NCBI RefSeq assembly: GCF_003383615.1
Contig: NZ_QNUL01000014.1
Span: 86,676-150,675, forward strand
Direction of reading: 5' to 3'
Length of the DNA stretch: 64,000 nucleotides
Origin: Dyadobacter luteus
GTDB taxonomy: Bacteria > Bacteroidota > Bacteroidia > Cytophagales > Spirosomataceae
Shown: in pieces, positions 1-8,701 of the stretch
How the letters are laid out: each line of letters opens with the position of its first letter
How positions within the stretch are numbered: the stretch's first letter is position 1
Made by a program: the position numbers and the translations under genes
Notes under the pieces: generated by a model
The model's input: the letters and a program-made list of their open reading frames with translations, nothing else
The model's database searches: none
What the model was told of the DNA's origin: nothing

Positions 1-2793
1 ACAGTCAAATCCACCCGCGTAAGCGAGACTTTCTATGGTTTTCTTATTCACTGTGCGCAGATTTACCCTGATTATAAAATCGAATATATCTTTAAAAGCG
101 CCGCCAGTGTTCCTTTCTTCAATAATGGCTTCCACAGCCGCATCACCGCTGCCTTTCACACCAGCCAGCCCAAAACGTATCTCACCTTTCCCGTTGGCAT
201 TGAACTGCCGGTCTGATTCATTCACGTCCGGCCCCAAAACTTTAAGTCCCTGGGCTTTACACTCCTCCATGAAGAAGGTGATCTTTTCAATGTTACCAAG
301 GGAGCTGGTCAATACCGCAGACATATATTCTGCAGTATAATGCGCTTTCAGATAAGCTGTCTGATAAGCTACAAAAGCGTAGCAGGTAGAGTGCGATTTG
401 TTAAAGGCATAGGAGGCAAAAGCTTCCCAGTCAGTCCAGATCTTTTCAAGTTTCTTAAGGTCAAGTCCTTTTTCTCCCCCACCTTTCATGAAATCGCCTT
501 TCATTTTATTCAGCGTTTCAATCTGCTTTTTCCCCATCGCCTTTCTCAGCGTATCGGCCTGGCCTTTTGTAAAGCCTGCTAACTTCTGAGATAAAAGCAT
601 TACCTGCTCCTGATATACGGTGATTCCATAAGTATCAGCCAGATATTCTTCAAGTTCGGGTAAGTCGTATGTCGTTTCTTCCAATCCATTTTTTCGTCGG
701 ATAAAGCTTGGAATGTACGCAATCGGTCCGGGACGATACAAGGCATTCATGGCAATAAGGTGTTCGAAACGATCCGGTATCAGATCACGCATGTGTTTCT
801 TCATACCGTCAGATTCAAACTGGAAAATCGCGTTGGTCTCTCCACGCTGGAACAGCTCAAAAACCTTAGTGTCATCAAGTGGTATATCGTCAATCACAAT
901 GTCTACATTATGATTCTGCTTGATGAGTCGCAAGGCTTCCTTGATAATCGTGAGATTTCGCAGCCCCAAAAAGTCCATTTTAATTACGCCCGCATCTTCA
1001 ATGATTTTACCCTGATATTGGGTAATCAGAAAGTCGGAGTCTTTGGATGTACTTACCGGAATAATCTCTGTAAGATCGCTCGGCGCGATGATAATACCAG
1101 CAGCATGAATACCTGTATTCCTCACTGTTCCTTCCAGACGACGCGCTTCCTGTAAAACGCTTGCCTGCAAGTCGGTACCTGAGATAATCGCGCGCATCTT
1201 CTTTACATTATCCAATTCTTCGGGAGCGATGCCCTCTTTTTTGAGAAGGCTTCCCTCTCCTTCCAAAGGAGCTGTAAATATGCGGTTAAGCGTCATATTA
1301 TAAGCCGGCTTATCCGGAACAAGCTTAGCCAGCATGTTCGCATCCTGCAAAGGCAGATCCATTACCCTGGCTACATCTTTGATGGCTGATTTTGCCGCCA
1401 TCGTACCGTATGTTACAATTTGAGCAACCTGGTTATAGCCGTATTTTTTAACTACATAGTCAATTACTTTTTGCCGGCCTTCATCATCAAAGTCCGTATC
1501 AATATCGGGAAGTGAAATACGGTCAGGATTCAGGAAACGCTCAAAAAGCAGATCGTATTTAATAGGATCTATGTTGGTGATTCCCGTGCAATAAGCAACT
1601 ACAGAACCTGCAGCCGATCCACGACCCGGACCTATGAATACACCCATTTTCCGGCCTGCATCAATAAAGTCAGCCACGATAAGGAAGTAACCGGGAAAAC
1701 CCATGTTCCGTATCGTATCAAGCTCAAAGTTTAAGCGGTCTTCAATCTCGGCGGTAATCGTACCATATTTAAACTTGGCTCCTACAAATGTCAGGTGTTT
1801 CAGATATTCCCACTGATTAAGTACATCGGCGGTTAATTCTTTCTTCCCTACCATCTCCGAGAGCGTATGCGTCTTAAACTCGTCTGGTATCGGGAAGTTG
1901 GGAAGCAGAATATCCTTGTTTAGATTCAGGGTTTTAATCTTGTCAACGATCTCGTTGGTATTGTCAAGCGACTCCGGCAGGTCATTGAAGAGCTGCAACA
2001 TTTCGCTGGTGTTCTTAAAGTAGAACTGATCGTTAAAAAAGGCGAAACGTGACCCTTTCGGAATCCCCTTTTCATCATCAAAATCTTTGGCGGAAGGTGT
2101 ACTCTGCTTGTCGCCGGTGTTGATACAGAGCAGAATATCGTGTGCGTTCCAATCTTCCTGATCTACATAATGGGAATCGTTGGAAGCAATAATCTTTACG
2201 TTATACTTTCTTGCAAAACGGATAAGGACCTCGTTCACAATATACTGATCGCGGATTTCGTGGCGTTGTAGCTCCACATAAAAATCATCCCCGAACAAAT
2301 CCAGCCACCAGCGAAACTCTTTTTCCGCCTCTTCTTCCCCTTTGCGAATAATGGTTTTAGGAATGATGGCTCCTATACAACAAGTCGTAGCGATTAATCC
2401 CTGATGGTATTTTACAATAAGCTCCTTGTCAATTCTGGGGTATTTACCATACATCCCTTCAATGAATCCCAGAGAACACATTTTTACCAAATTCTTATAG
2501 CCAATCTCATCCTTGGCAAGCAACAACTGGTGATGTCTTACGTCTTTTTTATCCTTGGTAAATTGCCTGATGTGACGGTCTTCCACGACATAAAATTCGC
2601 AGCCCACAATCGGTTTAATTCCCTGTTTATTTCCCTCAGCTACAAATTCAAACACACCGAACATGTTTCCATGATCGGTGATCGCCACCGCAGGCATGTT
2701 ATCAGCCTTTGCTTTCTTAAAAAGTTTTTTGATATCGGCAGCACCATCCAGCAGCGAAAACTGCGTATGGCAATGTAAATGAGAGAATTGCAT
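1..2793 (-). CDS. dnaE: DNA polymerase III alpha subunit, 5' part (C-terminus outside window)
   Basis: This is the replicative DNA polymerase that extends DNA within the pol III holoenzyme. The first 931 codons lie in the window and the reading frame stays open to base 1, so the C-terminal part (end of the fingers, HhH, OB fold and tau-binding regions) is missing only because the window stops. The start at 2793 gives MQFSHLHCHTQFSLLDG, the usual N-terminal PHP domain with HxH and TDHGNM. The palm catalytic aspartates are seen in PDIDTDF (D430, D432) and in KMDFLGL (D607). The motif RPGPIAYIPSF and the segment ending AFNKSHSTCYA are typical of DnaE rather than PolC, since no exonuclease insertion is seen. 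It lies 88 bp downstream of the DUF2461 gene on the same strand. Confidence 0.98.
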   Translation of the reverse strand, partial: MQFSHLHCHTQFSLLDGAADIKKLFKKAKADNMPAVAITDHGNMFGVFEFVAEGNKQGIKPIVGCEFYVVEDRHIRQFTKDKKDVRHHQLLLAKDEIGYKNLVKMCSLGFIEGMYGKYPRIDKELIVKYHQGLIATTCCIGAIIPKTIIRKGEEEAEKEFRWWLDLFGDDFYVELQRHEIRDQYIVNEVLIRFARKYNVKIIASNDSHYVDQEDWNAHDILLCINTGDKQSTPSAKDFDDEKGIPKGSRFAFFNDQFYFKNTSEMLQLFNDLPESLDNTNEIVDKIKTLNLNKDILLPNFPIPDEFKTHTLSEMVGKKELTADVLNQWEYLKHLTFVGAKFKYGTITAEIEDRLNFELDTIRNMGFPGYFLIVADFIDAGRKMGVFIGPGRGSAAGSVVAYCTGITNIDPIKYDLLFERFLNPDRISLPDIDTDFDDEGRQKVIDYVVKKYGYNQVAQIVTYGTMAAKSAIKDVARVMDLPLQDANMLAKLVPDKPAYNMTLNRIFTAPLEGEGSLLKKEGIAPEELDNVKKMRAIISGTDLQASVLQEARRLEGTVRNTGIHAAGIIIAPSDLTEIIPVSTSKDSDFLITQYQGKIIEDAGVIKMDFLGLRNLTIIKEALRLIKQNHNVDIVIDDIPLDDTKVFELFQRGETNAIFQFESDGMKKHMRDLIPDRFEHLIAMNALYRPGPIAYIPSFIRRKNGLEETTYDLPELEEYLADTYGITVYQEQVMLLSQKLAGFTKGQADTLRKAMGKKQIETLNKMKGDFMKGGGEKGLDLKKLEKIWTDWEAFASYAFNKSHSTCYAFVAYQTAYLKAHYTAEYMSAVLTSSLGNIEKITFFMEECKAQGLKVLGPDVNESDRQFNANGKGEIRFGLAGVKGSGDAAVEAIIEERNTGGAFKDIFDFIIRVNLRTVNKKTIESLAYAGGFDC

Positions 2794-2881
2794 TATATCT
2801 TGTTTTATTTATTTACCACAAAAGTGGCGTAATGTGGTTCATCAGTATACTTATCCGCTTCCCGCAGAAGGCTGGCTACAA

Positions 2882-3550
2882 CTATTCCTCTGTATGGTCC
2901 AGTATATAATTCATATAGTCGCAATAAGGTTTCAGTAATCTGATTCCTTTCATGACTTCTTCAGCAAAGTCTTTCGATATGACTTCTTTATCTGAATAAG
3001 CGTGCATAAAGAACATTTGCTTTCTTTTGAGCAGATCAAGCTCTGGATGGTCCTTGGCAAATCCCTTCGGAGCAGTCTTTAACGATTCTCCCTGAATTTC
3101 CGGAAAATACGCTTTGAAATCCTTCACTTCGATAATGTCTTTCAATTCCTGTGCGTTGTAGTCGATTTCCTGGCGGTACCTTGCCAGTTGCTCCGTAGTT
3201 GGCGACCACATTCCACCTCCCAGAAATGAATGTCCGTTGGGCTGAATATGTAAATAATAGTCAATCTTACCTGAACTGCGCCCTCCTGCCCCTATTGCTA
3301 TGGCGAGATTGCTCTTATATGGCTCCTTATTCTTTGAAAAGCGGATGTCTCTGTTAATACGAAAAATGCAATCTTTAACCTGCAGATTGCCTAAATCCTG
3401 AAATGTATGCACCTCCCTGATCAGGTGGGCAGTCAGCTTTTCTACATCGGCTTTGGCATCGTCGTATCGTTTTCGGTTTTCCTGAAACCATTCTCTGTTA
3501 TTATTGGCAACAAGGTCTTTAAGAAATTGCAGTGTTTTTGCCTGAAGCAT
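2882..3550 (-). CDS. DUF2461 family protein (TIGR02453)
   Basis: This 222-residue soluble protein belongs to the DUF2461/TIGR02453 family, whose biochemical function is not established. Recognisable family signatures are LKDLVANNNREWFQENRKRY near the N-terminus, then FRINRDIRFSKNKEPYKSN, then YYLHIQPNGHSFLGGGMWSP, where the family has its conserved arginine-rich and glycine-rich blocks. Length is normal for the family. The ATG at 3550 is the first in frame. It precedes dnaE on the same strand with an 88-bp gap and no terminator between, so the two may be co-transcribed, although nothing links their roles. Confidence 0.9.
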   Translation of the reverse strand: MLQAKTLQFLKDLVANNNREWFQENRKRYDDAKADVEKLTAHLIREVHTFQDLGNLQVKDCIFRINRDIRFSKNKEPYKSNLAIAIGAGGRSSGKIDYYLHIQPNGHSFLGGGMWSPTTEQLARYRQEIDYNAQELKDIIEVKDFKAYFPEIQGESLKTAPKGFAKDHPELDLLKRKQMFFMHAYSDKEVISKDFAEEVMKGIRLLKPYCDYMNYILDHTEE

Positions 3551-3862
3551 ATAAAACTAGTTTTATCTGGTACTTGAATTTGTCTGGAGATTTTTAAATA
3601 TCCGGGTGATACTTGCTCAAATTTGAGGGCGAGGTGCTATATATTTTCAAATTTACTATCATTTTTTGATTCAATTTAACGAATTTTGGCAATTGAAAAA
3701 ACATAAATTCCTTGTTAACTGATAATCAGCGCCGGTCGTATCGTGAGATCTTTGAGCTAAACATCTGACCGATCGGATCATCTGAATATCTTTGTAACTT
3801 TTTCAATCAAAAAGCTTTCTGTAGCGTATTACAAAGTTTCTTTATATAATTATTTATAGTTA
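3551..3862. promoter_or_regulatory. Divergent intergenic region with promoter-like boxes
   Basis: This 312-bp AT-rich gap separates the divergent DUF2461 gene and trpS and must hold both promoters. On the plus strand TATCTTTG at 3787-3794 matches the Bacteroidota -7 box TAnnTTTG and would give a leader of about 60 nt before trpS, but I find no TTG at the expected -33 distance. On the minus strand TAAATTTG (3655-3648) is a matching -7 box, with a TTG about 16 bp upstream (3674-3672). No small gene or stable hairpin is evident. Confidence 0.35.
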
Positions 3863-4840
3863 ATGGCCAGAATCCTAACTGGAATTCAAAGTAGTGGACG
3901 TCCTCATTTGGGTAATATCCTGGGTGCAATACTTCCTGCTATTGAGCTTTCCAAAAATCCGCAGAACGAATCATTTTTCTTTATCGCTGATCTGCATTCA
4001 CTTACGTCGTTGAAAGACGGGGTTCAACGTGCAGAATACGTGAGAGCCATCGCTTCAACCTGGCTTGCTTTCGGATTTGATTTTAGACAAAATACGTTCT
4101 GGAGACAATCTAGGGTTCAGGAACATACTGAGCTGGCATGGTATCTGAGTTGCTTCACGCCTTTTCCGATGCTCGCCAATGCAACTTCATTCAAAGAGAA
4201 ATCGGAGAAACTGGCTGATGTAAATGCAGGTTTGTTTACTTATCCCGTATTGCAGGCTGCTGATATTTTGCTTTACGATGCAAACATAATTCCGGTTGGT
4301 AAGGATCAGAAGCAACATCTGGAAATGACGAAGGACATTGCAAGCCGGTTTAACCAACTAGCCGGAGAAGATATTCTGGTGTTACCAGAGCCAAAGATTG
4401 ATGAACGGATCATGACGATACCGGGCATTGATGGTCAGAAGATGAGCAAGTCTTATCATAATTACATTGACATTTTCCTTCCGGAGAATGAACTGAAAAA
4501 GATTACTAAAAAGATATTGTCGGACTCAAAAGGGCTTGATGATCCTAAGGATCCTGACGGTGATATCACCTTCAAACTGTATTCTCTGGTAGCCAGTGAT
4601 GATGAAATAGCAGCAATGCGCAGCAATTACGTGAATGGTGGATATGGCTACGGACATGCCAAGCAGGCGCTCTACGAATGCATTCTGCAGAAGTTTGAGG
4701 AGCCGCGCCGCATTTTTAACTATTACATGGAAAACAATGACGAGCTGGAGAAAATCCTTACCGAAGGTGAAGAAAAAGCGAGGCAGATAGCCCGCCATAC
4801 AATAGGTAAGGTCAGAAGCGTGTTAGGATTCAGCTCATGA
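3863..4840 (+). CDS. trpS: Tryptophanyl-tRNA synthetase
   Basis: This class I aminoacyl-tRNA synthetase charges tRNA-Trp with tryptophan in the cytoplasm. At 325 residues it has the compact bacterial length. The HIGH-type signature is PHLGN, near residue 17, in the context GIQSSGRPHLGNILGA, and the KMSKS loop is intact in IDGQKMSKSYHNYIDIF near residue 195. The stretch YPVLQAADILLYDANIIPVGKDQ is the tryptophan/ATP pocket region typical of TrpRS and separates it from TyrRS. The stop codon overlaps the ATG of the following PAP2 gene by 4 bp (ATGA), which suggests translational coupling. Confidence 0.97.
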   Translation: MARILTGIQSSGRPHLGNILGAILPAIELSKNPQNESFFFIADLHSLTSLKDGVQRAEYVRAIASTWLAFGFDFRQNTFWRQSRVQEHTELAWYLSCFTPFPMLANATSFKEKSEKLADVNAGLFTYPVLQAADILLYDANIIPVGKDQKQHLEMTKDIASRFNQLAGEDILVLPEPKIDERIMTIPGIDGQKMSKSYHNYIDIFLPENELKKITKKILSDSKGLDDPKDPDGDITFKLYSLVASDDEIAAMRSNYVNGGYGYGHAKQALYECILQKFEEPRRIFNYYMENNDELEKILTEGEEKARQIARHTIGKVRSVLGFSS

Positions 4841-5412
4841 GCGAAAGTATAACGTCACTCATTCAGCATGATCAGCAATTGTTTCTCTGGCTGAATGGAA
4901 TGCATTCGCCCTGGGCCGACCAGCTGATGTATTGGGTGACTTATAAGTATACCTGGATACCGCTTTATATACTTTTGATCTCGTTGACAATAAAGGCAGA
5001 AGGGAAAAAAAGTATTGCCATTGTAGTAACGGTAATCGTAGCTGTAGTGATTGCGGATAAGATTACCTCGGGAATTATGAAGCCTTATTTTGCCCGGTTC
5101 AGGCCTTGTCATGAGCCGCTTCTTGCAGGGCTCGTTCATGAAGTGGCGGGATGCGGCGGACAGTTTGGGTTCGCATCTTCGCATGCTTCCACAAGTTTTG
5201 CACTGGCAACTGTCTGGTTTAGTTTACTTTACCGAAAGGTTAATTTTATGTGGCTGGTGTTGCTGTGGGCGTGTTTTTATTCCTACAGTCGTGTGTATGT
5301 CGGGGTACACTATCCGGGAGATATTTTCGTAGGTGCTCTTGTCGGAGTAGTTACCGGTTTAGGTAGTATTCGTCTCTACTACATTTTTTTAGAGAAATAT
5401 TATCGTAATTAA
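4837..5412 (+). CDS. PAP2-family membrane phosphatase
   Basis: This 191-residue integral membrane protein is of the type 2 phosphatidic acid phosphatase family, which removes phosphate from lipid phosphates such as phosphatidate or undecaprenyl pyrophosphate. The three-part phosphatase signature is visible: KPYFARFRPC (KxxxxxxRP form), then SSHASTSFALA (PSGH-like, here SSHA), then SRVYVGVHYPGDIFVGALVG (SRxxxxxHxxxD). About five hydrophobic segments surround these motifs. The start codon overlaps the trpS stop. The substrate cannot be told from sequence; lipid-carrier recycling is one possibility. Confidence 0.9.
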   Translation: MSESITSLIQHDQQLFLWLNGMHSPWADQLMYWVTYKYTWIPLYILLISLTIKAEGKKSIAIVVTVIVAVVIADKITSGIMKPYFARFRPCHEPLLAGLVHEVAGCGGQFGFASSHASTSFALATVWFSLLYRKVNFMWLVLLWACFYSYSRVYVGVHYPGDIFVGALVGVVTGLGSIRLYYIFLEKYYRN

Positions 5413-5424
5413 TTGATTTTTATT

Positions 5425-5432
5425 TAATTTTG
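5425..5432 (+). promoter_or_regulatory. Candidate -7 box for ribose-phosphate pyrophosphokinase gene
   Basis: TAATTTTG matches the Bacteroidota -7 consensus TAnnTTTG and sits 19 bp before the ATG at 5452, which would give a leader of roughly 12 nt. No TTG is present at the usual -33 spacing, so this is a partial match only. Confidence 0.35.
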
Positions 5433-5451
5433 CGCAAATTTTTAGTTAGCC

Positions 5452-6399
5452 ATGGGCTCATTTAACACAGTTAAAATTTTTTCAGGAAGTCAATCAGAAT
5501 ATTTGGCGAAAGACATAGCCAGATATTATGGTAAAGAACTTGGCGGGTACAATCTGCGTAAGTTTAGCGATGGTGAATTGTCTCCGAGTTTTGAGGAGTC
5601 AGTGAGGGGTTGTGATGTATTTTTAATTCAGTCTACATTCCCGCCAACGGACAATCTGATGGAGTTACTGCTGATGGTAGATGCAGCAAGACGTGCATCT
5701 GCTCATTATGTAACTGTGGTAATTCCTTATTTTGGTTACGCCCGTCAGGATAGAAAAGATAAACCACGCGTGGCTATCGCTGCAAAGGTGGTTGCAAATC
5801 TGCTCACTTCTGTAGGTGTGGATCGCCTGGTAACGTTAGATCTTCATGCAGGACAAATCCAGGGCTTCTTCGATTTCCCTGTAGATCACCTGGAAGGTAC
5901 TTCTATTTTCGTTCCTTATATCAAATCATTAGGCCTTAAAAATCTGCTGATCGCTTCGCCAGATATGGGTGGTGCGGCACGTGCAAGAAACTTTGCGAAG
6001 TTTTTGAACGTTGATATGATACTTTGCGATAAACATCGTAAAAGAGCCAATGAGATTGCAAGTATGCAAGTGATTGGTGATGTGGAAGGAATGGATGTTG
6101 TGCTTGTGGATGACCTGATTGATACCGGAGGTACGCTTTGCAAAGCTGCAGAGATTATCCTCGACAAAGGTGCCAATTCTGTGCGTGCGATCAGTACACA
6201 CGCAATTATGTCAGGAAAAGCACATGAAAATATTGCCAATTCAGTTTTAGAGGAATTGATCATTACAGATACGATTCCGTTGAAACAGCAAAACGATAAA
6301 ATCCGCGTACTTACGGTTGCAGAGATTTTTGCAAAAGCCATAGGTCGGATTCGTGATCATGAGTCTATTAGTTCATTATTTATAAATCACAATCAATAA
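5452..6399 (+). CDS. prs: Ribose-phosphate pyrophosphokinase (PRPP synthetase)
   Basis: This enzyme makes 5-phosphoribosyl 1-pyrophosphate from ribose 5-phosphate and ATP, feeding purine, pyrimidine, histidine, tryptophan and NAD synthesis. The 315-residue length is normal. The catalytic flexible-loop signature is IPYFGYARQDRKDKPR, the metal-binding segment is VTLDLHAGQIQGFFDFPVDH, and the PRPP-binding loop is DVVLVDDLIDTGGTLCKAA. It is followed 30 bp later by the L25/Ctc gene, a gene pair seen in many bacteria. The expected third member of that neighbourhood, pth, is not here. Confidence 0.97.
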   Translation: MGSFNTVKIFSGSQSEYLAKDIARYYGKELGGYNLRKFSDGELSPSFEESVRGCDVFLIQSTFPPTDNLMELLLMVDAARRASAHYVTVVIPYFGYARQDRKDKPRVAIAAKVVANLLTSVGVDRLVTLDLHAGQIQGFFDFPVDHLEGTSIFVPYIKSLGLKNLLIASPDMGGAARARNFAKFLNVDMILCDKHRKRANEIASMQVIGDVEGMDVVLVDDLIDTGGTLCKAAEIILDKGANSVRAISTHAIMSGKAHENIANSVLEELIITDTIPLKQQNDKIRVLTVAEIFAKAIGRIRDHESISSLFINHNQ

Positions 6400-6429
6400 T
6401 TTTTTTTAATTTTCTAATTTTTTTATTCT

Positions 6430-6996
6430 ATGAAAGCACTTGAGATTGTAGGGTTTAAAAGAGCGAATCTCGGTAAGGTACAATCCCAGGAACTTCGCTC
6501 ACAAGGTTATGTTCCGTCTGTACTTTATGGAGGAAGCGAGCAGGTTCATTTTTATGCACCAGCTATGTTGTTCCGTGAATTGCTTTTCACACCGGATATT
6601 TATAATGTTACCTTGAACATCGAGGGAACAATATACAATGCCATCCTTCAGGAAAAACAGTTTCACCCTGTAAACGATTCTCTTATCCACGCTGACTTTT
6701 TACAAATCATCGACGGAAAAGAAATTAAGGTTGACGTACCTGTAAAACTTACCGGAGCATCTGCGGGAGTTATGAAAGGTGGTAAAATGAATCAAAAATT
6801 GCGTAAATTGCGTGTTCAAGGTTTAGCTGAGAACATTCCTGACTACGTTAACGTTGATGTAACTGAACTTGATTTAGGAAAATCAGTGAAGGTTGGTGCT
6901 GTTAAAGCTGAAAATTTTGTTATCTTGACAGCCGCAAGCAACCCAATCGCTTCAGTTGAAATCCCACGTGCACTTCGCGGTACACTTGGCAAATAA
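6430..6996 (+). CDS. rplY: 50S ribosomal protein L25/general stress protein Ctc
   Basis: This protein binds 5S rRNA in the large ribosomal subunit. At 188 residues it is the long, two-domain Ctc (TL5-like) form, not the short L25 of E. coli. The N-terminal L25 domain is seen in KRANLGKVQSQELRSQGYVPSVLYGG, and the C-terminal beta domain begins around GKEIKVDVPVKLTGASAGVMKGG. It lies 30 bp after prs on the same strand and is followed by a rho-independent terminator, so prs and rplY look like one transcription unit. Confidence 0.95.
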   Translation: MKALEIVGFKRANLGKVQSQELRSQGYVPSVLYGGSEQVHFYAPAMLFRELLFTPDIYNVTLNIEGTIYNAILQEKQFHPVNDSLIHADFLQIIDGKEIKVDVPVKLTGASAGVMKGGKMNQKLRKLRVQGLAENIPDYVNVDVTELDLGKSVKVGAVKAENFVILTAASNPIASVEIPRALRGTLGK

Positions 6997-7033
6997 TAAG
7001 TATTTTATTTTTCATGGCTAATAGATGCAAATG

Positions 7034-7057
7034 TGCCGACCTTTGGTCGGCATTTTT
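7034..7057 (+). terminator. Rho-independent terminator after rplY
   Basis: A perfect 8-bp stem TGCCGACC / GGTCGGCA with a TTT loop is followed by a run of five T. It lies 37 bp after the rplY stop and would end the prs-rplY transcript. Confidence 0.9.
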
Positions 7058-7169
7058 GTTTATATACACCGCCTGATGCCAGGTAGCTGTTGGCAATTAT
7101 CTATAAGCTGCCAGGTTCGTAAGTGAATGATCAGTAGTGCGTTATAAAACTGAATAATAGCTATTACTT

Positions 7170-7664
7170 ATGGATAAAATATACAGTTTACATCTGCAGG
7201 AAATGTTCGTTCCCAGCCTATCCCTGTTAGAAGTATTTATAAGGGGAACAATCACCTATTGGATTATCTATTTGTTTCTCCGTGTTTTCAGAAGGGGGAC
7301 CGGCCAGCTTAGCATCAGCGACTTGCTGTTGATAACGATGATTTCAGATGCAGCACAAAACGCTATGGCAGGTACATATAATTCCATCACCGAGGGTGCA
7401 GTCCTGATCGGAACACTTGTTTTCTGGGATTACGCGATTGATTGGATGGGGTACAAAAAGATTTTGTTTGGCAAACTCAGCCGCCCCGCTCCTATTCTTC
7501 TGATCAGGAACGGCCGACTGCATCACGCCAATATGGAGAAAGAGTTAATGGATCTGACCGAACTTCAGGGCTTACTCAGGGAAAATGGTGTTGACGATTA
7601 TCGCAAAGTAAAAACCTGTTATCTGGAATCTACCGGCAACATCAGTGTTGTTCTGCTTGAGTAG
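7170..7664 (+). CDS. DUF421 (YetF-like) membrane protein
   Basis: This 164-residue protein belongs to the DUF421/YetF family of unknown biochemical role. The N-terminal half is membrane-embedded, with hydrophobic segments around residues 15-35 and 70-90. The family signature is visible in RRGTGQLSISDLLLITMISDAAQNAM. The C-terminal half is a soluble domain with ILIRNGRLHHANMEKELMDLTELQGLLRENG, where the family usually places its conserved lysine/glutamate region. It is shorter than B. subtilis YetF (about 230 residues), lacking part of the C-terminus. Its 3' end overlaps the 3' end of the convergent dehydrogenase gene by 23 bp. Confidence 0.88.
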   Translation: MDKIYSLHLQEMFVPSLSLLEVFIRGTITYWIIYLFLRVFRRGTGQLSISDLLLITMISDAAQNAMAGTYNSITEGAVLIGTLVFWDYAIDWMGYKKILFGKLSRPAPILLIRNGRLHHANMEKELMDLTELQGLLRENGVDDYRKVKTCYLESTGNISVVLLE

Positions 7665-8604
7665 GGAATTTCCCTTCACTTATCCAGCTTTTGATCTGGC
7701 GGACTAATACTTCGTTGATCCGGTTATAACTCTCATGCGTCCAGCCACCAATGTGAGGAGTCAGTACTACATTGTCCTGCGCTTTGATATAATCAAATGC
7801 CACTTGTTGTTCTCCTGTAAGCTTTGCAAGCTTTTCATTCTCCAAAACATCAAGGCATGCACCTTTTATCTTTCCCGATTGCAGTCCGGAAGCGACAGAT
7901 GACAAATGGGCAGTCTCTCCACGAGACAGATTCATCAGGTAAAACGGCTTTTTAAAACCTTCTACAAAATCATCATCCACAAGGAATTTGGTTTCATTTG
8001 TCAATGGGATATGAAGACTAACGATGTCGGCTTCCTGCATAATTTGCTCAACTGAACTTTCCTGGGCAAACTGATCTCCGTAATTGTCACGGTACTTATC
8101 ATACGCCAACACCTTACAGCCAAAGCCACTCAGTCTGCGTGCAGTGGCACCTCCGTTGTTGCCATAGCCGATCAATCCCACGGTTTTATTCATCAGCTCT
8201 ACACCGCGATTTCCTTCTCTGTCCCACACAGCCGTACGCACTTGGCGATCGGCGCGGAGAATGTTGTTAAATAATGCAAGTAACATACCCAACGCATGTT
8301 CAGCCACCGCATCCCTGTTGCCTTCGCCGGCATGAAATACTTCAATATTGAACTCGGCTGCTGCTTCGAGGTCTATCAGGTCGAGACCGGCTCCCGCACG
8401 TCCGATAAATTTCAGATTGGTTGCCGCGTTTAAAACTTCTCGGTTTACAGTCGTTTTACTGCGTATAATGAGCCCGTCGTATGCGGGCAATGTATTAAGT
8501 ATATCTTCTCTTTTGTACTCAGGATGGTAAGAATATGCCCAGCCCTGCTCTTCAAACATGGTAAAAAGAGAGGGGTGCATGGAGTCTGCTATCAGGATTT
8601 TCAT
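7642..8604 (-). CDS. D-isomer-specific 2-hydroxyacid dehydrogenase (phosphoglycerate dehydrogenase-like)
   Basis: This NAD-dependent enzyme probably oxidises D-3-phosphoglycerate or another 2-hydroxyacid. The Rossmann motif is VGLIGYGNNGGATARRL (GxGxxG), and the catalytic residues are present: Arg in MNLSRGE, Glu in DVLENEK and His in LTPHIGGWTHES. I start it at 8604 (MKILIADSMHPSLF), where the family fold begins; the longer frame from 8670 adds 22 unlikely residues. The resulting 320-residue protein has no C-terminal ACT or ASB regulatory domain, so it is the short type of SerA. No serine biosynthesis partner is adjacent, so a serine role is plausible but unproven. Confidence 0.9.
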   Translation of the reverse strand: MKILIADSMHPSLFTMFEEQGWAYSYHPEYKREDILNTLPAYDGLIIRSKTTVNREVLNAATNLKFIGRAGAGLDLIDLEAAAEFNIEVFHAGEGNRDAVAEHALGMLLALFNNILRADRQVRTAVWDREGNRGVELMNKTVGLIGYGNNGGATARRLSGFGCKVLAYDKYRDNYGDQFAQESSVEQIMQEADIVSLHIPLTNETKFLVDDDFVEGFKKPFYLMNLSRGETAHLSSVASGLQSGKIKGACLDVLENEKLAKLTGEQQVAFDYIKAQDNVVLTPHIGGWTHESYNRINEVLVRQIKSWISEGKFPTQAEQH

Positions 8605-8648
8605 ATGAGGCACGGGATTTTTTGTAACTTGCCGCTCTATTGCTTCCG

Positions 8649-8656
8649 CAAAAGTA
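8649..8656 (-). promoter_or_regulatory. Candidate -7 box for the dehydrogenase gene
   Basis: Read on the minus strand this is TACTTTTG, a full match to TAnnTTTG, placed about 45 bp before the chosen start at 8604. A minus-strand transcript starting just downstream would fit that start but exclude the longer reading frame from 8670. No clear -33 TTG is seen. Confidence 0.35.
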
Positions 8657-8701
8657 ATAGAGAAATGCACATTAGAATTGTAAGAATATCATTTAAAGTT
8701 C

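Noticed and set aside
7642..7664. Overlap of the DUF421 and dehydrogenase 3' ends as a sign of frameshift
   Set aside because: Both proteins end at plausible family ends, so it is a simple convergent overlap.
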